A stretch of DNA of 64,000 bases from Cellulomonas cellasea. GTDB taxonomy: Bacteria > Actinomycetota > Actinomycetes > Actinomycetales > Cellulomonadaceae. Under the pieces are notes generated by a model, which was not told the DNA's origin, made no database searches, and saw only the letters and a program-made list of their open reading frames with translations. The translations under genes were made by a program, and so were the position numbers. The stretch covers positions 124,001 to 188,000 of the forward strand of contig NZ_BJLR01000001.1 of NCBI RefSeq assembly GCF_006538745.1. The letters are read 5' to 3'. The first letter of the stretch is position 1. Every line of letters begins with the position of its first letter. Positions 58,668 to 64,000 of the stretch are shown here, piece by piece.

Positions 58668-60248
58668 TCAGCCCTGCAGCACCCCCACCGACTCCTGCAG
58701 CCGCCGGCTCGTCGCCTCGAGCTCGTGCGCCGCGTCCCGGATGCCGTCGAGGTCGCTCGTGGTGCGCGCGGTGGCCGCCTGCACGTCGCCGAGCGTCGCG
58801 ACCATGCCGCGCCCGCTCGTCGCGACCTCGGCGACCGCGTGCGCCATCGCGCTCGTGGTCGCGGTCTGCTCCTCGACGGAGCCCGCGATCGTGCCCTGGT
58901 AGTCGTGGATCCGGTCGATGATCTGCGCGATCTGGGCGATCTCCGCGGCGGCCTGGTCGACCGCGGCCTGGATGCCGTCGACGCGTGCCGAGATGTCGCC
59001 GGTCGCACGCGCGGTCTCCTGGGCGAGCTCCTTGACCTCGCCGGCGACGACGGCGAAGCCCTTGCCGGCCTCCCCCGCACGCGCCGCCTCGATGGTCGCG
59101 TTGAGCGCGAGCAGGTTGGTCTGCTCGGCGATCGCGGTGATGACCTTGACCACGCTGCCGATCTGCGCCGAGGACTCCCCGAGCTGCGCGACCGTGCGGT
59201 TGGTCCGCTCGGCGACCTCGACGGCCTCGCCCGCGATCTTCGCGACGGCGTTCGCGTTGGACGCGATCTCGGCGATCGACGCCCCCATCTGCGTCGTCCC
59301 CGACGCGACCGCGTCGATGCCCCCGCTGACCTCGTGCGCGGCGGTGCTGGCCTCGGCGGTGCGCTGCGCGGACCCCTCGACGACCGTCCCCATCGCGTCG
59401 CTCGTCTCGGCGAGCCGGCCGGCGGCGGCGCGCACGTCCCGCGCGACGTCGTTCACGCTCGCCGCGACCGCCGCGGTGCGGTCGAGCGTCGCGTTGAGCG
59501 CGGCGGCGAGCCGGTCGAGCTCGGTCGTGCCGCGCCCGGCGTCGAGGCGGGCCCCGAGGTCGCCGCTCGCGAGCACGTCCGCGGCGACACCGATCGGGCG
59601 CACGATGCTGCGCGCGACGAGCAGGCTCAGGCCCACGACCAGCGCGAGCACCAGCGCGGACCCGACGACGAGCCCCCGGGCGTCCGCCACGGCCGCGCCC
59701 CGCACGTCGTCGACGTACACGCCCGAGCCGACGACCCAGCCCCAGGGCTCGTAGCCCGCGACGTAGGAGATCTTGGGCTGCGGGTCCTCGGCGCCCGGCT
59801 TGGGCCACTGGTACGCGACGATCCCCGCGCCGTCCGCCTCGACGACCTCGACCATCTCGACGAACAGGTGCTTGCCGTCGGGGTCGGCGTTCTCGGTGAG
59901 GTCGGTCCCGTCGAGCTCGGGCTTCATCGGGTGCATGACCATCGCGGGGGTCATGTCGTTGATCCAGAAGTACTCCTCGCCGGAGTACCGCAGCTCGCGC
60001 ACCGCGGCGATCGCGAGCTCCTGCGCCTCGGCCTCGGTGAGGTCCCCGGCCGCGGCGCGCTCGCCGTACACGGCGACGATCCCGACGGCCGTCTCGACGA
60101 CGGCCCGGGTCGCGGCCTGGCGCTCCTCGAGGATCCGCCCCTCGGCCTGCCCGACGGCGAGCGTCACGACGGCGACGAGACCGAGCGCCGTCACGACGAC
60201 CAGCGCCAGGAGGCGCCCGCGGATGGACAGCGAGGCGAGTCGGCTCAT
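58668..60248 (-). CDS. Methyl-accepting chemotaxis protein with Cache sensor
   Basis: This 526-residue chemoreceptor has a membrane helix near residues 8-32 and an extracytoplasmic single-Cache domain ([15 protein letters not shown] and [17 protein letters not shown] are the Cache_2 signature). A second helix lies near 190-213, a HAMP linker near 212-262, and the signalling domain ends at residue 526. The signalling tip is [37 protein letters not shown]. It would sense a small molecule and modulate CheA. No other che genes lie here. The signal is unknown. Confidence 0.93.
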   Translation of the reverse strand: MSRLASLSIRGRLLALVVVTALGLVAVVTLAVGQAEGRILEERQAATRAVVETAVGIVAVYGERAAAGDLTEAEAQELAIAAVRELRYSGEEYFWINDMTPAMVMHPMKPELDGTDLTENADPDGKHLFVEMVEVVEADGAGIVAYQWPKPGAEDPQPKISYVAGYEPWGWVVGSGVYVDDVRGAAVADARGLVVGSALVLALVVGLSLLVARSIVRPIGVAADVLASGDLGARLDAGRGTTELDRLAAALNATLDRTAAVAASVNDVARDVRAAAGRLAETSDAMGTVVEGSAQRTAEASTAAHEVSGGIDAVASGTTQMGASIAEIASNANAVAKIAGEAVEVAERTNRTVAQLGESSAQIGSVVKVITAIAEQTNLLALNATIEAARAGEAGKGFAVVAGEVKELAQETARATGDISARVDGIQAAVDQAAAEIAQIAQIIDRIHDYQGTIAGSVEEQTATTSAMAHAVAEVATSGRGMVATLGDVQAATARTTSDLDGIRDAAHELEATSRRLQESVGVLQG

Positions 60249-60337
60249 GAGGGTGCTCCACGACGTCGGGGCGGGATGTCGACGCCCTATCGCCCGGTGC
60301 GGGCCCGGCGTGAGCCGCCCGGCCCGATGTCACCCCC

Positions 60338-60820
60338 TCAGGTGACGGCGACCGCGACCGCCCACGCCCCGGCGGCGACGAGCGCCCCGGCGAGCTCGAC
60401 GAGCAGCGTGATGCCCGTGGCCTTGAGCGCCGCGACCGTCGCGGTCCACGCCGCGCGGTGCTCCCGGCGGCGGACGCGCTCGGCGGCGTAGACCCCGAGC
60501 ACGAAGCCGAGCGGGAGGCCGACGACGGGGACGACGAAGAAGCCGATCACCCCGAGCACCCCGCCCCACACGAGCGTCGCGTTGCGGACCCCGGCGACCT
60601 TGAGGTGCCGGCCCGCGAGCAGGTACTTGCCGACCGACGCCGCCGCGATCGCGAGCACGCCGACGGCGAACGTGACCCACGCGAGCGCGCCGCCGGTCTC
60701 GCCCGCCCACACGAGCACGGCGCCGAGGATGATCAGGCTCCCGGGCAGCACCTGCACGACGACGCCGACGAGGCCGACCGCGATGACCACCCCGACGAGG
60801 ACCTCACCGACCGGGTTCAC
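60338..60820 (-). CDS. DUF456-family membrane protein
   Basis: The 160-residue protein has four predicted membrane helices, with the glycine-rich centre KYLLAGRHLKVAGVRNATLVWGGVLGVIGFFVVPVVGLPLGFVLGVYAAE characteristic of DUF456. Function is unknown. The start is GTG 60820. A second membrane-protein gene ends 10 bases upstream on the same strand, so the two may form a small operon. Confidence 0.85.
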   Translation of the reverse strand: MNPVGEVLVGVVIAVGLVGVVVQVLPGSLIILGAVLVWAGETGGALAWVTFAVGVLAIAAASVGKYLLAGRHLKVAGVRNATLVWGGVLGVIGFFVVPVVGLPLGFVLGVYAAERVRRREHRAAWTATVAALKATGITLLVELAGALVAAGAWAVAVAVT

Positions 60821-60830
60821 GCGCGGACCC

Positions 60831-61181
60831 TCAGCGCCACAGCACGGCGATCCCGACGTTCAGCGCGGTGAGGCCCGCGATGGCGCCGAGCAGCCCGTTC
60901 GTGACCTTCGCGGGCTTGCGCACACCCTGCACGACGAGCGCCGTGACGACGACCGCCACCAGCAGCTTGACCGCGATCTTCGTGTTGTCCGGCTCGCCGA
61001 CGTCCGCGGCGCCCGAGGACGCGAGGCCGACCATCAGCACCCCGGTCACGAGCGCCGTGAGGATGCCGTGCAGCGCGCCCCGAGGCAGCACGCGGTCACG
61101 CATCGTCGCCAGGACGCCGCCGAGCACGATGGCCCAACCGACGAGGTGCAGCACGAGCAGGACGTAGTACAGGGTGGTCAT
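60831..61181 (-). CDS. Small membrane protein of unknown function
   Basis: The 116-residue protein has four predicted membrane helices: YYVLLVLHLVGWAIVLGGVL at the N-terminus, then segments near residues 36-56, 68-84 and 97-115. I do not recognise a family with certainty; integral membrane proteins of this size and pattern are widespread in actinobacteria. ATG 61181 follows TAGGGT by seven bases without a ribosome-binding site, suggesting a leaderless mRNA. It lies directly upstream of the DUF456 gene. Confidence 0.72.
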   Translation of the reverse strand: MTTLYYVLLVLHLVGWAIVLGGVLATMRDRVLPRGALHGILTALVTGVLMVGLASSGAADVGEPDNTKIAVKLLVAVVVTALVVQGVRKPAKVTNGLLGAIAGLTALNVGIAVLWR

Positions 61182-61238
61182 GCGCCACACCCTAGGCGGT
61201 GCCGCGCGCGTGCGGCGGACGGGCCGGTGGCCGCACCG

Positions 61239-61895
61239 TCAGAGCAGGCGGCGGGCGGCGGCCCAGCGCGTGAGCTCGTGCCGCGAGGACAGCTGGAGCT
61301 TGCGCAGCACCGCCGAGACGTGCGTCTCGACCGTCTTGATCGAGATGAACAGCTCGCTCGCGACCTCGCGGTAGGAGTAGCCGCGCGCGATGAGCCGCAT
61401 GACCTCGCGCTCGCGCGCCGAGAGCCGGTCGAGCTCGTCGTCGCCGATCGCGACGTCCCCCGCGGCGGTCCCGAACGCGTCGAGCACGAAGCCCGCGAGC
61501 CGCGGCGAGAAGACCGCGTCGCCGCCCGCGACGCGCTGCACGGCGTCCGCGAGGTCGGCGCCCGAGATCGCCTTGGTCACGTACCCCCGGGCGCCCGCAC
61601 GGATCACCGCGACGACGTCCTCGGAGGCGTCCGAGACCGACAGCGCGAGGAAGCGGGTCTCCCCGAGCAGGTCCGTGCACGTGCGGATGACCTCGGCGCC
61701 GCCGCCCCCGTCCCCCCCGGGCAGGTGCACGTCGAGCAGCACGACGGGCGGGCGCAGCTCGCGCACGACCCGGACCGCCTCGTCGACCGACGCGGCCTCG
61801 CCGACGACGCGCACGCGGTCGTCGAGCGAGGCCTTGACCCCCGTGCGGAACATGAGGTGGTCGTCGACCAGGACCACGTCGACCGGTGCGCTCAT
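61239..61895 (-). CDS. LuxR/NarL-family response regulator
   Basis: The 218-residue regulator has a receiver domain (acidic DD in VVLVDDHLMFRTG, phospho-acceptor aspartate in VVLLDVHLPGGDG near residue 56, lysine in YVTKAISGADL) and a C-terminal LuxR helix-turn-helix, LSAREREVMRLIARGYSYREVASELFISIKTVETH. Its ATG overlaps the stop of the upstream histidine kinase by four bases, so the two form a two-component system. Five TCAGGG elements in the promoter of the pair are candidate binding sites (inference). Confidence 0.93.
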   Translation of the reverse strand: MSAPVDVVLVDDHLMFRTGVKASLDDRVRVVGEAASVDEAVRVVRELRPPVVLLDVHLPGGDGGGGAEVIRTCTDLLGETRFLALSVSDASEDVVAVIRAGARGYVTKAISGADLADAVQRVAGGDAVFSPRLAGFVLDAFGTAAGDVAIGDDELDRLSAREREVMRLIARGYSYREVASELFISIKTVETHVSAVLRKLQLSSRHELTRWAAARRLL

Positions 61896-63322
61896 ACGGA
61901 TGCCTCTCTGGTGGTTCCCGGCGCGCCGTGCGCGGCGGGTGGGCCGGCGGCGGGCCCGGCGTGCGGGACGGGTGCGGGGGCCGCGGCGTGCGGGGCGGGG
62001 GGCTCGTCCGCCGAGCCGTCGACCGGGACGCAGAGGTGGACCTCGGTGCCGTCCTTGGAGCGGACCGTCGCGGTCCCGCCCCGCCGGCGCACGCGGCCGA
62101 GGATCGACTCGCGCACCCCGAACCGGTCGGGCGGGATCGAGTCGAGGTCGAAGCCCTCGCCGCGGTCGCGCACGAAGACCTCGACCACGTCGGGCCGGAC
62201 CTCAAGGTAGAGCGAGACGGGCGGGCGGCCGTGCACCACGGCGTTGACGAGCGCCTCGCGCGTCGCCTGGAGCAGCGCCTCGGTCGCCGCGTCGGGCACG
62301 CGGTCGCCCACGACCACGGTGTCGATCGTCACGACCTCGCCGCCGGGTCCCGAGCGGCCGTCCTCGACCTCGGCGACGATCGCGCGCAGCGCCGCCGCGA
62401 CCGACGTGCCCGGCGCGGGGCGGTCGTCGTACAGCCACTCGCGCAGCTCCCGCTCCTGGGCGCGCGCCATGCGGGCGACCTCCGCGGGGTCGTCGGCGCG
62501 CGCCCGGATGAGCGCGAGGGTCTGCAGGACGGAGTCGTGCAGGTGGGCGGCGATGTCGGCGCGCTCCGACTCCCGGGCACGCGCTGCCCGCTCGTCCCCG
62601 AGCTCGCGCACGAGCCGCAGCCACCAGGGCGCGATGACGAGCGCGACCCCGGCGAGCACCGCGGCCGCGGCGATCGTCGACTGGACGAGCGCACCGGGCG
62701 CGAGCTCCTGCGCGACGAGCAGCAGGATCCCGACGCCGGTCAGCACGAGGCCGCCGACGAGCCGCAGGACGCTCACCGGGGTGCGGCCGCCGCCCGCGCG
62801 CTCGCGCCACCGGCCGCGCTGCACCGCGTCGAGCTGGCTCCACACGAGCCCCGCGCCCGCGAGCAGGATGATCGACGGCACGACCCACGTCATGCCGAGC
62901 TCCGCGCCCTGCCGCGTCGCGATGAGCGCACCCGCGCCGACCAGCAGCACGATCGCGACCGCGATGTCGGTCACGGGCCAGCGCGCCGCCGCACCCTCGG
63001 GGCCGAGCTGGCGCTGCGCGAGCCGGGTCAGCGTCGCGGGCCGTGCCTCCCCGGCCGCGGCCGCCGGGTCGCCCGTGGGGACCGTGAGCCACAGGAACAG
63101 GTACAGGGGGATCCCGAGCCCGACGAGCGCGAGGCCGACGAACGCGAGCCGCGCGTGCGTCGGGCGCAGGTCGAGGTGCGCGGCGACCCCGAGCGCGACG
63201 CCGCCGAGCCGCCGGCCGTGGGGCGGTCGGCGCAGCGGCAGGCGCACGACGCCGGCACCGGGCGCGCCGCGGGGCACGCCGGGCGCCGGGAGGCGGCCGT
63301 CCGGGGGGAGTGTGGGGCTCAC
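61892..63322 (-). CDS. Sensor histidine kinase with N-terminal PspC domain
   Basis: This 476-residue kinase of the NarX/LiaS type starts with a PspC domain (RRLGGVALGVAAHLDLRPTHARLAFVGLALVGLGIPLYLFLW). Further membrane helices follow near residues 110-145 and 180-235. The dimerisation histidine lies in DIAAHLHDSVLQTLALI near residue 265. The HATPase_c domain has NAVVHGRPPVSLYLEV and RDRGEGFDLDSIPPDRFGVRESILGRV. It is fused to a 40-residue Pro/Ala-rich tail. The start is GTG 63322. It is followed by its response regulator and is divergent from a PspC protein gene, suggesting an envelope-stress sensor. Confidence 0.93.
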   Translation of the reverse strand: MSPTLPPDGRLPAPGVPRGAPGAGVVRLPLRRPPHGRRLGGVALGVAAHLDLRPTHARLAFVGLALVGLGIPLYLFLWLTVPTGDPAAAAGEARPATLTRLAQRQLGPEGAAARWPVTDIAVAIVLLVGAGALIATRQGAELGMTWVVPSIILLAGAGLVWSQLDAVQRGRWRERAGGGRTPVSVLRLVGGLVLTGVGILLLVAQELAPGALVQSTIAAAAVLAGVALVIAPWWLRLVRELGDERAARARESERADIAAHLHDSVLQTLALIRARADDPAEVARMARAQERELREWLYDDRPAPGTSVAAALRAIVAEVEDGRSGPGGEVVTIDTVVVGDRVPDAATEALLQATREALVNAVVHGRPPVSLYLEVRPDVVEVFVRDRGEGFDLDSIPPDRFGVRESILGRVRRRGGTATVRSKDGTEVHLCVPVDGSADEPPAPHAAAPAPVPHAGPAAGPPAAHGAPGTTREASV

Positions 63323-63458
63323 CCCCTGATCGTCACACGCCCGGACGCCCCTGAGGCCCCGTCCGGGCCAGGATCAGGGGCGCCGCGAGCGCGAATCAGG
63401 GTCGTGTCAGGGGCTCCCCCCGATGCCCGCGGGCAGGGCGCCGGGCCACGATCGACCC
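63323..63458. promoter_or_regulatory. Divergent promoter region with five TCAGGG/CCCTGA elements
   Basis: The 136-base gap between the kinase and the PspC gene contains CCCTGA at 63324 and 63349 and TCAGGG at 63374, 63396 and 63407. The last two lie 11 bases apart as direct repeats. No other such cluster was noticed in the window. The regularity suggests binding sites of the response regulator encoded in the operon. Confidence 0.55.
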
Positions 63459-64000
63459 ATGGACACGCAGACCCCCGACCCGGCGGAGCCCCGCCCCTCG
63501 GAGCCCGGACCGGCGCCCTCGTCGTACCCCTCCCCGGCGACCCCGCCGCCGCCCGCCCCGCCCGGCGACAGCGCGTTCTTCGCGTCCGTGCGCCGCTCGG
63601 GGCTCGTCCGCAGCGACGAGCGCTGGATCGGCGGCGTCGCGGGCGGCATCGCGCTGCGGCTCGGGGTGGACCCGCTGCTCGTGCGGGGCATCCTCGGCGC
63701 GAGCGTGCTGCTCGGCGGCCTCGGGATGGTCCTGTACGGGATCGGCTGGGCGCTCCTGCCGGAGCAGAAGGACGGGCGCATCCACCTCGAGGAGACGATC
63801 CGCGGGCGCTTCGACGCCGCGCTGCTCGGTGCGGTCGCGCTGCTCGTCGTGGGCCTCAACCGCAACGACCACTGGTTCGGCTGGTGGGGCGGCACGGACT
63901 TCGGCTGGCTCAACGGGCTCCTGTGGGTCGCGGCGGTCGTCGTCGCCGTCGTCCTCGTCGTCAAGGCCGCGGGCAACCGCCGGACACCGCCGCCGTACGG
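63459..64000 (+). CDS. PspC-domain protein, 5' part (runs off the window end)
   Basis: The frame is open from ATG 63459 to the last base, giving 180 residues so far. After a Pro-rich N-terminus of about 40 residues comes a PspC domain: LVRSDERWIGGVAGGIALRLGVDPLLVRGILGASVLLGGLGMVLYGIGWALLPEQ. Hydrophobic segments follow. CACGAT lies six bases before the ATG and there is no ribosome-binding site, so the mRNA may be leaderless. Its partner kinase carries the same domain at its N-terminus. Confidence 0.88.
   Translation, partial: MDTQTPDPAEPRPSEPGPAPSSYPSPATPPPPAPPGDSAFFASVRRSGLVRSDERWIGGVAGGIALRLGVDPLLVRGILGASVLLGGLGMVLYGIGWALLPEQKDGRIHLEETIRGRFDAALLGAVALLVVGLNRNDHWFGWWGGTDFGWLNGLLWVAAVVVAVVLVVKAAGNRRTPPPY

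Noticed and set aside
54353-59080. A single open frame joining sucC to a long upstream extension
   Set aside because: The extension is antisense-like or out-of-frame to pcrA and has no domain. The sucC start at 55534 has a ribosome-binding site and matches the family length.

Overview
The window is a very GC-rich (roughly three quarters G+C) bacterial chromosome segment. Codon use, frequent GTG starts, many probable leaderless genes and Shine-Dalgarno sequences of the AGGAG type all point to an actinobacterium. Secreted polysaccharide-degrading enzymes with Pro/Thr linkers and a family 2 cellulose-binding module, a CelR-type palindrome, a chemoreceptor and the gene order pcrA-sucC-sucD-DUF6350-purN are consistent with a Cellulomonas-like member of the Micrococcales (inference; no database was searched). 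I see no insertion sequence, prophage, CRISPR array, rRNA or tRNA gene.

Layout. 1-5.4 kb: the 3' part of galactokinase, a MacAB-like efflux operon (adaptor, ATPase, FtsX-type permease) and a lipoprotein. 5.4-8.4 kb: a divergent ArsR regulator/MFS exporter pair sharing one operator, then exonuclease III. 8.5-13.6 kb: a 1688-residue secreted nuclease/5'-nucleotidase preceded by a PHO box. 13.9-16.9 kb: folD and glyA, the latter behind a ZTP riboswitch, and an acetyltransferase. 17-21.2 kb: a TetR regulator facing an MMPL transporter, then purU. 21.4-22.8 kb: a secreted CE1-type esterase with CBM2. 22.8-28.8 kb: a four-gene ROK-xylF-xylG-xylH operon and a divergent orphan sugar-binding lipoprotein. 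28.9-34.8 kb: a giant two-headed amylopullulanase. 35-37.4 kb: mdh and icd. 37.6-42.9 kb: a MIP channel, a DUF3017-like protein, an FAD oxidoreductase, a PNPOx-fold protein, a DUF2867-like protein and a deazaflavin-type oxidoreductase. 43-44.7 kb: purH with a second ZTP riboswitch. 44.8-50.6 kb: an accessory block (TetR/NAD-epimerase pair; DrrAB-like ABC exporter, DUF4097 protein and ribbon-helix-helix regulator; cupin). 50.7-58.6 kb: purN, a small membrane protein, a DUF6350 protein, sucD, sucC and pcrA. 58.7-64 kb: a chemoreceptor, two small membrane proteins, a response regulator, a PspC-fused histidine kinase and a divergent PspC protein that runs off the window end.

Themes. One is one-carbon/purine metabolism: glyA, folD, purU, purH and purN all act on folate one-carbon units, and the two that carry ZTP aptamers (glyA, purH) should rise when 10-formyl-THF is scarce. 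A second is extracellular nutrient capture: starch (amylopullulanase), plant esters (esterase-CBM2), pentose import (xylFGH) and DNA-derived phosphate (nuclease/nucleotidase under a PHO box). A third is central carbon flux: icd, mdh and sucCD, with icd and sucC sharing an 11-base promoter motif. Several local regulator/target pairs carry operators that can be read directly from the sequence. These operators, and an unassigned leader with two mutually exclusive stems ahead of the esterase, are the most informative unusual features.
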